A DNA stretch of 64,000 bases, from contig CM062289.1 of assembly GCA_031216915.1 (NCBI GenBank), positions 65,975,741 through 66,039,740 on the forward strand, in the 5' to 3' direction. The notes under the pieces are model-generated. The model saw only the letters and a program-made list of their open reading frames with translations, did no database searches and was not told the origin of the DNA. The stretch comes from Pictodentalium vernedei. Taxonomy: Eukaryota > Mollusca > Scaphopoda > Dentaliida > Dentaliidae. The position numbers and the translations under genes are program-made. Shown here in pieces: positions 55,217 through 64,000 of the stretch. The stretch's first letter is position 1. Each line of letters begins with the position of its first letter.

Positions 55217-56350
55217 TACAGTGGAACCCTTTCAGTTGAATATCGGCTTTGGCAGTGAATATTATTCAATAAACAGAAGTATTCAATTAACAGGAATATG
55301 GTTTCTTTCTTGTATTCTGGAGATAAACTGTGCATTTATTCTATTATATCTTGTTTGACAGAGCTTGTGGCTCTCTCAAACAAGATATTATAAGTTATGG
55401 GGCTTTCAAGGGGCGGATATGGTGTGATGTAAGGCTCAACGAGATCAATATTAGGCTCGGCCAAGCCTAATATTGATCTCGCTGAGCCTTACATCACACC
55501 ATAGCTCGGCCGAGCCTAATATTGATCTCGCTGAGCCTTACATCACACCATTTCCACACCCTGAAAGCCCCATAACATATTTATTATGCCAGTACTTTGA
55601 AAGAGACACAACCATAAGTGTAATTTATGTTCGATATCGATCAACCTTCAAGTTCAATCATTCAAATCAAAACAAAACAGACGATAAAATTTACAGTCCA
55701 GGGGGAGTAACTCAAAAATATTTGCATGAACTGAGAAGGGCAGATTATTCGGGTAAGGATTCTCGCTTGAGTTCGTCTCAGACAGTGCCAGCTGGCTTCT
55801 ATACATGTCGTTTTAGTGGTTAATTTATTGTATTTATTTACATTTGTTTATTAAAATTTCTCAAAGACTGGAAGAAACGTATTAAAGTTGTACGTTGCTC
55901 AACAGACACACACACAAAATTATTTGTTGTTCGTTGAACACGCGGAATTAAGAAAAACATTGAAGCGAGCATTGGATGTCAAAAACAAAATGTCAGAACT
56001 GACTGTATATAAGCTCTATATACAATCAGCTCGATGATACACAGTCTCATATACGGTCACTAGATATTGAAGCTGATTGGTCAATAACAATTACTGGCAT
56101 ATTAAAATAGATTTAATACCTGTATTAGATGTACTGAAACAAATAGGTCTGTAAACATTGAAAATTTGGTGATTGTCAGAGTAATTTCTCAGTATAAGAT
56201 GTTTTTTTCAATTAACAGGAGTTTACTGTATAAGCTATATGCAATTAACAGGTCAAATTTGTACTAAAGGTATGGTAAATGATTTGGTGTTTGGAAGTAA
56301 TATTCAATTAATAGGGCTATACAATAAAGAGATACTCAATTAAATGTGCT
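55217..56350. mobile_element. Mariner-type MITE, inverted relative to 50448, with internal insertion
   Basis: Starts TACAGTGGAACCC and carries ATTCAATTAACAGG and the TTTGACAGAGC palindrome. The opposite half (CAATTAACAGGTCAAATTTG) appears only at about 56195-56350. The gap (about 55393-56160) holds a foldback and unmatched sequence. Confidence 0.65.
55393..55577. repeat. Compound foldback with one arm duplicated
   Basis: The left arm (GGTGTGATGTAAGGCTCAAC ... AATATTAGGCTCGGCC) is matched by two tandem inverted copies (55463-55502 and 55511-55550), each ending ACATCACACCAT. The outer arms are ATGGGGCTTTCA / TGAAAGCCCCAT. Confidence 0.88.
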
Positions 56351-56610
56351 TATCTGTATCTACACTTTAAAGGCTGAAGTGTGAATTGAACATGTCTGTG
56401 GTTCCTTGGCAGGTACATGGTCATTGCTTGTACGACAGTCAAGACTTGACAGAGAATCACTGCTGAGCCAAAATGTTCTCAAAACTCAGTATTTACCATG
56501 CAAGTGTTTTATTAACTAAAATAATGTAAATCCTGGCAAAAAGCTGCTCTTTTTACATTTTGAAAAATATTTTTCAATTAATTTCATCTCAGAATGCTGC
56601 CATTTTATCC

Positions 56611-56923
56611 TACAGTTAAAACTAGAAGTCCTGTCATGAAATGCGCACAAATAGCAAGTTGATCTGCGCATTAATGCGTTAGGGCCCTAGTAAAGCTATC
56701 AAATTCTGTACATATGGCTTGTGCACAAGCAGTGTTTCAGCCAATGGACCTCCGGGTAACCCGAGGTCCATTGGCAGAAACATTGCATGTGTTTGCTATG
56801 AGTAACCAGGAGAACCTGCCGTGCTTTGAATGTCATTCGATATGGCAATTGCGTGCATTTCCAACGCGCAATTAAGCCTAGATAAGTGCACTATTCGTGA
56901 CAGGACTTCTAGTTTTAACTGTA
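56611..56923. mobile_element. 313-bp TA-type foldback MITE, complete
   Basis: Ends TACAGTTAAAACTAGAAGTC and the mirror image ending TTTTAACTGTA. The internal hairpin 56740-56775 reads GCCAATGGACC...GGTCCATTGGC. This is the full-length relative of the fragment at 8102-8277 and supplies the empty site for DIRS copy A. Confidence 0.85.
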
Positions 56924-57115
56924 TCATATCATTTCCATTCCCCAATTTTGAAACTGTCATTTTCATCACAGCCATTTTCGTCGCTGCCATATTTGTGACA
57001 ACTGTTTTCGGTGCTGCCTTTTCACTGAAGGCTCCTTGGAGATCTTTCCAACAGTGTTCTGAAGGAACTCGGGAATGATGTGGTTTAGGCACTATGATGA
57101 AAATCTGATGTAGGC

Positions 57116-58462
57116 TTTTTAGCTCATCTGACTGAAAGTCAGGATGAGCTATTGTGATCACTCACCATTGGTCGTCTGTGAACATGGTGTTTGCACCTGC
57201 CTCTCCTAAACCGCGAAACCAATTTTAGTTATATTTGAGGTGATTGCTTGTTCTGACGTAGCATTTTGGGGTTTTTTTTCAAATCATCTTGCCCACCCTC
57301 ATAGGGAGGGGGTGGGGGAAAATCCATCAAATTTTTTAAAAAATCTTCTCAATGACTTGATAGATATTTTATATGTAGCTTCCTTTTAAGGTGGAGAATC
57401 AAGTTTGTTCAAACGAAGTTCGTTGATCAATATTTGTCTTTGAAATGGGAGGGGAAAGATCTTTGGCCCTGCCCAAAATTTTTATTTTCTGGACTGATGG
57501 TTTGATTTGAACCAAATTTGATATGGGGTATTATTGAGTCATAAGTACTTGATTCATGCAAAAAAAAAAATTCCTGTGTCTCTGTTGCAACCCCAGTACC
57601 GGGAGTTAAAAATAGAAATATTTTCGAATGCCCATATTTCCCAAACTACACGAAAAAAAAAAACTGTTGTTTGGTATGAAGCATCCTTAGGACCAGCAGA
57701 ATTGAATGGTAAAAAAAAAATTGCCATTGGTTGTGTTAGGGTGTTCTACAATGAGGGGCATCCAAAAAATGCTGAATCAGCATATATATTTGCAAAAATG
57801 AAAAAAAAAGTTTCTCCAGAACCACCGATCAGAATCTTTTGAAATTTGGTATACAGCATCCATGGTGAGGGGGTGAGGGGTCAGATATAAGTATCTTAAA
57901 ATGAACCCCCTTGGTTCATATTTGGGCTCATTTTTAACTTAGTCCAATATGAAGGAATTTCTTTAAAATCTTCTTCAGATCCACCAGTCAGAATGCTCTC
58001 GGATTTGGTATACAACCCCTCTTGGGAGGTGAGATTCAAGTTCAAATCGAGTCCCTGGGATAGTATTTGAGCTCCCTGTGGTAGCCCAAATCTCAGCTTA
58101 GTGCAATAAAGGGAAATTTCTTTAAAAAATTTTCTCCTTCAGATCCACTTGTCAGAATGCTTTCACATTTGGTATACAGCATCCAGATGGTGAGAGGGAA
58201 GGGCTCAGACTCAAGTTTGTTCAAGTTAATTTCCTAGGTTGATATTTGGATTCCCTAGTTTTGCATTACTGGAGATCTGGGCATTATTTTTGTGGTAGCA
58301 TCCCAATACTAGAAAAAAAATCATTTTGCATGGACAACAGAGTTATAAATAATTAAATAACTTCATTCCTCTGTAGTGTTAATTAGTTATAGATGCTAAT
58401 TAAATCCTTCTTTAAGCACCTATTATCAGGTGAGTGCCCCAGGCCCCATAGGGCCTCTTGTT
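57116..58462. mobile_element. AGCTCA-family tandem-core repeat, third copy
   Basis: TTTTTAGCTCATCTGACT hairpin at the start. Family blocks follow (TATGTAGCTTCCTTTTAAGG, GCCCTGCCCAAAATTT), with three degenerate CAGAATGC-type units from 57825 to 58200. The 3' hairpin GGCCCCATAGGGCC is followed by TCTTGTTT. Non-coding. Confidence 0.82.
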
Positions 58463-59055
58463 TCTTTACTTGCCAACCATTCGCACAATGTTAATTCCAC
58501 GTAAGCACTTTTTTGTGTGCCTAGTTTCAGGCGTTTCTGACATCGGCAGCATCTGAGACACTATGACAGCTCTCTTCATGAACAGTAAAACAGAAGGCAT
58601 TCAGCCTGCCTTTGAACCCTCTAAAAAGTAAATTTACTCAGTCTGATATCTTATATGCATTCCATGGAGAACCCCACATTTACAAGGCGTTTAGCGGATA
58701 TTAATTGTTTGTGAAGTAAAACAATGAAAAATAGTTCAGGAGAGCAATTTACTCATCTACAGTAAGTGGAGAGTGTATTATCATTAAATCACCCACAGAG
58801 TGACGATTCCACACATGCAATAATTGCAAATTTGTTGCAAAGCATAACCATCACAAGCAAAGTTCCAGCCAATGGACCTCTGGGTTCAGCCCAGAGGTCC
58901 ATTGGCTGAAACATTGCTCATGTTTTTTGTCCATATGTACAGAATTTGAAAGTGATACTTCGGGTGATAACTCCACTCCATGGGTAATTTAGTTACAATC
59001 CACTCTTCACGTACTGTAAGTAGCTCTCAGGATAGCAATTTTTTGCCAACCTGGA
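58463..59055. other. Intergenic with one hairpin (58866-58908)
   Basis: The hairpin CAGCCAATGGACCTCTGGG...CATTGGCTG is the same type as 56740-56775, without the full MITE ends. Otherwise nothing is recognised. Confidence 0.65.
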
Positions 59056-59525
59056 TTAACCGGTTGAGTGCTATCATGACTATTGAAAAGTGCTGAAAGC
59101 CACTTTAGTGGCTTTACTTAAGGCACAAACTTTTTCATGGAAACTATCTGAACTTTCCATGGTTTTCATTTTTTCTTGGTCAAAGAGGACCACGGAAAGT
59201 TGTCCGAATACTCCGTGGAATTAATTTCCAAGGAATTCCATGCAATTTTCCGTGCAATCCACGGACATTTTAAATGCAGGGTATAGCTATTTGCATTGGC
59301 TTGCTGTTTTCTTATCAGTAGAAAATAAATGTTTACATAAAATTATTTTTTACAATTTATTGGAGTGTGCCAACAGGCAATCTCCAATAAATTTTGATAA
59401 ACCAATTGTCCATGAACAAAATCTTGCTAAGCTAAGGCTTCCCTTATTGGTTGTATTGCAGCTTTGAAAAAAATACTCGCGTTTCAAATCTCCTTTGAAA
59501 AATAATTGAGCACTCAACCAGTTAA
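59056..59525. mobile_element. 470-bp TTAA MITE (CCGGTTGAGTGCT ends)
   Basis: TTAA at 59056-59059 and 59522-59525, inverted ends CCGGTTGAGTGCT / GAGCACTCAACCAG. It shares the TTTACAATTTATTGGAG hairpin with 53399-53704. It holds an extra internal stretch near 59120-59275. Confidence 0.82.
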
Positions 59526-60194
59526 TCAAAAAATCAGGCCGGCACAGCCAATGAAGCATTTAACCCTTCTTAACTACATTTCTCTAATTTGATTGATTCA
59601 TTTTATTCTGCTCTAGTCATAATTCCCAGTGTCCTTGGGAACCCACGGAAGTGAAGCATTGTTTGATTAATATTGAAAACAAGTCTTCTTTTCTGGTTTT
59701 ATAGCAGTCTTTCGATTTTGAAAATGGGTGACATGCTATGTACTCCTTGCTACCATTTAAAGTGAAGCACAATATTGTTGTGTCCCCACGCATCAGGAGA
59801 ATGTTTTTAAGAAAAACACATATGAACATCTGTACACTGCTCACTCCACTGGTGCACAGTAAATAGGGATGCCAAAAATATCACCTGATTTTTTCGAATA
59901 AGTTTCTTGCAGCAATAAACAAATTTATGTGAGGTTGGTATTATACACGAAATGCAACTCCAGTGTACAGTGCTGGAAATGAACAAAATTGACGGGTGCA
60001 GTTTTAAGCTCCTGAAAAATCAGAGACGAGAGTAAATTGCACCTGTAAAATGTTAGTATATGAATTTTCAATGGACTACTGTCACCAAACACCAGAAACC
60101 TTAATTAACCCTTTGAAACCGAGCGGCCTTTTTCCAGCTAGGAACATGATACGTCATAACGTCATAATCATCATTAAATAGGATGGCTGTTCAT
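59526..60194. other. Intergenic, nothing recognised
   Basis: Short unsupported ORFs only. Confidence 0.55.
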
Positions 60195-60310
60195 TAAATG
60201 TGAGGGGTAGACCAATCAGTATTTTCAACGTGCAGCCCCAAGGCTGCACGTTGAAAATATTGATTGGTCTACCCCAGATAATGAATATGGGCTCTTCCAA
60301 TTGCAGCCAC
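60195..60310. repeat. Foldback around GTGCAGCCCCAAGGCTGCAC
   Basis: Arms GGGGTAGACCAATCAGTATT and AATATTGATTGGTCTACCCC flank a 20-bp hairpin centre. Related to 51541-51670. Confidence 0.85.
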
Positions 60311-60584
60311 TGGCCACAGTATGCTGCTTTCTCAAAACAACACACATTTATATTCCCTCACGGTAAAATCGTGCTCCACAATATTTTTCAACGTGTGCAT
60401 TCTTCAGCTCTCGTAAAATAGAAATCACGGGTGCTGACAGGAGCAATTGCATTCGCACCCGTCTCATTTCCAGGACTGAATGTTGCAATTGTAAGTCAAT
60501 CAGATGATTCTCCACTAAATGCATGAGCAATAAGACAGTGGGTAGCATTACTGGCCTTTGAAGTTTGTTGAATTATTTTGTTAT

Positions 60585-60952
60585 ATTTATTTATTTATTT
60601 ATTGATGTTTAAGGTCACATATTTATGCACAATGTCTAATCATGACCGTGACAGTTTTACGGGTGGAGGAAGCCGGAGTACCCGGAGAGAACCACCGAGC
60701 AACGACGAGCAGCTGCCAGCTCCCCAACATCGTAACTCCGCACTGGAGCACAGGCAGGGTTAGATAGGTTGAAGACATGCGTACCATCGACGTGCAGTAC
60801 GCCTTAGTACACGGCGTCATCGTGCCCCCACATGGGCAATGGGGGTGAAGGGTCTTGCCCAAGGACACAACGCGGTTGCCGCAGGTGGGATTCGAACCGA
60901 GGACCTCTCGGCTTACAGCCTGCACCTCTACCTACTGAGCCACCGCGCCCCC
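60585..60952 (-). mobile_element. tRNA-derived SINE, complete with 14-bp target duplication
   Basis: On the minus strand the head (60952 down) reads as a tRNA-like promoter: A box TGGCTCAGTAGG (60931-60942) and B box GGTTCGAATCC (60888-60898). Anticodon-loop-like CTGTAAG suggests a Tyr-type source, though the stem is imperfect. A tRNA-unrelated body follows, ending in an AAATA-rich 3' tail (60585-60605). The duplication AATTATTTTGTTAT is exact at 60571-60584 and 60953-60966. It would be transcribed by RNA polymerase III and moved by a LINE. Confidence 0.9.
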
Positions 60953-61069
60953 AATTATTTTGTTATGTGCCAATTCTTCCAGTGAAGTTTGATCAGTTTG
61001 AAATCTTGGAATGCTACAGTTTATATAATTCATGGTGTATTGTTCACATTTTCATGCACATATTGTAGT

Positions 61070-62829
61070 ACAGTGGAGCCCACTTAATAGGATATCTCTT
61101 AATTGTATATCCCTGTTAATTGAATATAATTTCCCAACACAAAACCATTTACCATACCTCCTGTACAAATTTGACCTGTTAATTAGTCCCCTACCGGCAT
61201 CGCCAGAGGGGACTATAGGTTTGCACTCTGTCCATCTGTCAGTCTGTAGGTCTGTCAGTCACACTTTAGTTTTCCGGAGTTTTTTTTGGAAACGCTTCAA
61301 CGGAATGATTTCATTTTTGGTAAACTACTATAGAACGATGACTTACAGATCAAGTTTAAGTTTCATGCCAATTGCATTATTCTTGTATGAGTTACGGCCC
61401 TTGGGAATATGGAAAAGCACCAAAACATTAGTTTTCCGGAGTTTTTTGGAAACGCTTCAATGGAATGATTTCATTTTTGGTAAACTACTATAGAACGATG
61501 ACTTACAGATCAAGTTTGAGTTTCATGCTGATTGCATTACTCTTGTGTGAGTTGCGGCCCTTGGAAATATGGAAAAGCACCAAAATATCAGTTTTCCGGA
61601 GTTTTTTTGGAAACGCTTCAACGGAATGATTTCATTTTTGGTAAACTACTATAGAACGATGACTTACAGATCAAGTTTGAGTTTCATGCTGATTGCATTA
61701 TTCTTGTGTGAGTTACGGCTCTTGGAAATATGGAAAAGCACCAAAATATCAGTTTTCCAGAGCTTTTTTGGAAACGCTTCAACGGAATGATTTCAGTTTT
61801 GGTAACCTACTATAGAACGATGACTTACAGATCAAGTTTGAGTTTCATGCTGATTGCCTTATTCTTGTGTGAGTTGTGGCCCTTGAAATATGGAAAAGTG
61901 CCAAAATATCAGTTTTCCGGACTTTTTCTGGAAATGCTTCAACGGAATGATTTCATTTTTGGTAACCTACTGTAGAACGATGACTTACAGATCAAGTTTC
62001 ATTTACACTCTGTCCATCCATCCGTCAGTCTGTCAGTCTGTCAGTCAGTGGTAATACTTAAGTTTTCCGGACTTTTTTTGGAAACGCTTCAACGGAATGA
62101 TTTCATTTTTGGTAACCTACTATAGAACGATGACTTACAGATCAAGTTTCATTTGCACTCTGTCCATCCATCCGTCTGTTTGTCAGTCAGTCCGTCAGTC
62201 ATACTTTAGTTTTCCAGACTTTTTTTAGAAATGCTTCAACCGAATGATTTCATTCTTGGTAACCTACTATAGAACGATGACTTACAGATCAAGTTTAAGT
62301 TTCATGCTGATTGCATTACTCTTGTGTGAATTATGGCCCTTGGAAATATAGAAAAGCGCCAAAATATCAGTTTTCTGGACTTTTTTTGGAAATGCTTCAT
62401 CGGAATTCATGCTGATCACATCTAGGTTATAACATTTGTATAATTATTAAAGCTCATTAGTCCGGTAGGGGACATTGTATTGCTTCAGCGATACGTGCGC
62501 TCTTGTTAAATACAGGTTATAGAGTAAACTCCTGTTAATTGAATAAAAAATCTTGTAACATGTCAAGAAATTACCCTGACACTCCCCAGTTTTCCTTTGT
62601 TTATAGACCTATGTGACCTCAATACATCCAATACAGGCATTGCATTTCATCTATTATATCTTGTTTGGCAGATCTCATGGAGCTCTGTCAAACAAGATAT
62701 AATAGAATAAATGCTAAGTTTATCTCTAGAATACAGGAAACTGACACATTCCCTGTTAATTGAATACCCATGTTAATTGAATAATTTTCATTGGCAAAGT
62801 GTCTATTCAATTGACAGGGTTCCACTGTA
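61070..62829. mobile_element. Mariner-type MITE (CAGTGGAGCCC ends) split by a tandem-core repeat
   Basis: Left TACAGTGGAGCCC at 61070, right GGGTTCCACTGTA ending 62829. About 437 bp remain when 61185-62507 is removed, close to 50448-50882. Its central palindrome (TCTTGTTTGGCAGATCTC) is at about 62660-62710. Confidence 0.85.
61185..62507. mobile_element. Tandem-core repeat (CCCCTACCGGC family), uninterrupted copy
   Basis: Starts AGTCCCCTACCGGCATCGCC with a hairpin (CCCCT...AGGGG), then GTCAGTCTG-rich DNA. About seven core units of 140-180 bp follow, marked by AACGCTTCAACGGAATGATT and CTACTATAGAACGATGACTT. It ends GGTAGGGGACATTGTATTGC ... GCGCTCTTGTT. ORFs inside are repeat translations. It serves as the reference for the copy split by DIRS copy B. 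Confidence 0.88.
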
Positions 62830-62855
62830 TTTGGTCTATTTCACATGAATAGATT

Positions 62856-63070
62856 TTAACCCTTTACAGAAAACATATATCAAAATTTTTATTTTTTTCC
62901 CCCACTTCTTAAAAAAAATTCATCAAAACCATATCATGTGATCCCCTCATTGGAATGTTATCCACAAGCTCATTCCAATGAGGGGTCACATAATATGGTT
63001 TTGTTGAATTTTATTGATTTTTTTTCTACTGTGCATTTTGTATATTACAGGGTGGATGCAGCTGATTTGT
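62856..63070. repeat. Partial TTAA MITE with foldback 62919-63008
   Basis: TTAACCCTTTACAG at 62856. Palindrome TTCATCAAAACCATATCATG ... ATATGGTTTTGTTGAA around GAATGAG/CTCATTCC sequence, similar to 30633-30723. The right TTAA end is missing. Confidence 0.65.
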
Positions 63071-64000
63071 TAGGTGAGGATTAATCGCTCACTATGTGGA
63101 ACCGAGGCGTGCTGTTGTCTACTTGCAAAAAGTGAAAATTTCAGGTGCGATGGCACACAACAAGCACGGCTAAACTCAAAATCGAAAGACTATTTTATAG
63201 AATGTCATGTTTATCAATGTTTATTGTCATTTTCAGCATCTATACCAGTGTGCCATGATATCTCCCCCATCCCCTCTGTACATCTACTCCTCCCCTGGGG
63301 GAGATGGCCTAGGATATCTTCCCCTGGGTGAGGAACTTATCTTAAGCTAGGATATCTCCCCCACCCTGGATATCTCTCCCACCCCCCCCCCAAAAAAAAA
63401 AATAAATAAATAAATAAAAACAAACAAAAAAAACTACTTATAATAACATAACATTTATTTACTGAATTTTCATCACATTAACATTTGAAAAAGTTGTTCA
63501 AACTCTTGAACACGTACATTTATGCATTTCCTTTTAAGTTCATGTCAAAATATGATTATCTTCCCCTTCACCCATTCCCATAGCAACCACTTGAAAATAA
63601 TAAATAAATAGGTTTTATTTACACTCTCACCCAACCATAACAAAGTCCAAACAATGATTGTAAAATTCATATGAATATCTACAGGACATTGACAAGGTGA
63701 CATGGGGGTTGGGGGGGGGGGGGGGGGGGGGGGGTATTGGAAGATATCCAGGCCTGGTTATCCTCCCCACCCCCCACCCCACCCCATGTCAAAATATAAT
63801 GTAGAAAACTTGGAAGAAAACATTTTTTCTAATAGTATACTGTTGAATACTGGGAGCAGTGACAACAAAATTAACAATCTTAGAACCTTGCAGAAATTTT
63901 TTAGACAAAAATGGAAGAGGATGGAGGGGAAGATGTCCAGGCCTGATTATCTTGCCCCTCATCCATTTAAAAACCATAGCAACCATTTGAAAAAAATAAA
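63071..64000. repeat. Low-complexity, tandem-like region with poly-G
   Basis: GGATATCTCCCCC-type phrases recur at 63260-63390. GATTATCTTCCCC...CCATAGCAACCACTTGAAAA (63553-63596) recurs at 63946-63995, indicating a unit of about 400 bp that runs past the window. A G tract lies at about 63708-63734. The small ORFs are unsupported. Confidence 0.6.

Noticed and set aside
55473-55823. 116-codon ORF
   Set aside because: Its first third is translated from the compound foldback (repeated ISLSLTSHH/AEPYITPF region); the rest has no motif.
60888-60952. A true tRNA gene on the minus strand
   Set aside because: The anticodon stem is poorly paired, the tRNA-like part is followed by a non-tRNA body and tail, and the unit has a 14-bp target duplication, so it is a SINE.
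61032-61975. Tandem ORFs with repeated MISFLV(N/T)YYRTMTYRSSLSFM peptides
   Set aside because: They are translations of the tandem units of the CCCCTACCGGC repeat; the repeated peptide reflects DNA repetition, not a protein family.
61185-62507. Possible CRISPR-like array because of regular repeats
   Set aside because: Units are long (140-180 bp) and nearly continuous without unique spacers, and the context is eukaryotic.

Overview
The window is transposon-dense eukaryotic (animal) DNA with no recognisable host gene. The element repertoire fits a marine invertebrate, possibly a lophotrochozoan or bivalve-like animal: DIRS tyrosine-recombinase retrotransposons, Academ-like, hAT and Ty3/gypsy elements, TA- and TTAA-flanked MITEs, a tRNA-derived SINE, and 'pearl'/Helentron-like repeats with tandem cores. 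That placement is inference from repeat content only.

Backbone: four copies of one DIRS family, all on the + strand. Copy A (949-8101) is full length but its gag and RT ORFs are broken. Copy B (12151-19270) is full length with gag, RT-RNase H-methyltransferase-like and tyrosine-recombinase ORFs all open; it carries one suspicious RNase H change. Copy C (11588-27716) is old and decayed. Copy D (32392-45596) is decayed and split by a DNA transposon. Each copy has inverted terminal repeats (ITRs) of about 200 bp and an internal complementary region (ICR) that reads as the complement of both termini joined head to tail. This is the hallmark of the DIRS circular replication model.

Nesting gives a relative history. 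Copy C was invaded by a tandem-core repeat (11958-19839), and copy B then inserted inside that repeat. A second tandem-core repeat (21899-23915) sits inside C. Copy D landed in a Ty3/gypsy integrase remnant (31548-32391, minus strand) and was later entered by a 6.56-kb Academ-like transposon (38562-45119). That transposon has long TIRs, a 3-bp TTG duplication and one uninterrupted 1552-codon ORF with an XPG/FEN1-like nuclease module, zinc-binding N-terminal modules and a CXC-like C terminus. Several insertions can be checked against empty sites elsewhere in the window.

The remaining sequence (27.7-31.5 kb, 45.6-64 kb) is mostly non-autonomous DNA: TTAA-flanked MITEs starting CC(C/G)..., TA-flanked mariner-type MITEs starting CAGT..., long foldbacks, a SINE with a 14-bp target duplication, and at least four families of repeats with a 5' hairpin, a GTCTGTC-rich stretch and a tandem core. 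In the two best-defined of these families the 3' end is CTCTTGTT. G or C tracts of about 18-38 bp are scattered through these repeats.

Functionally, the DIRS ORFs would give a nucleocapsid, a reverse transcriptase polyprotein and a recombinase that integrates the circular DNA. The Academ-like protein would mobilise its own element. Everything else appears to be parasitic on such enzymes or fossil.
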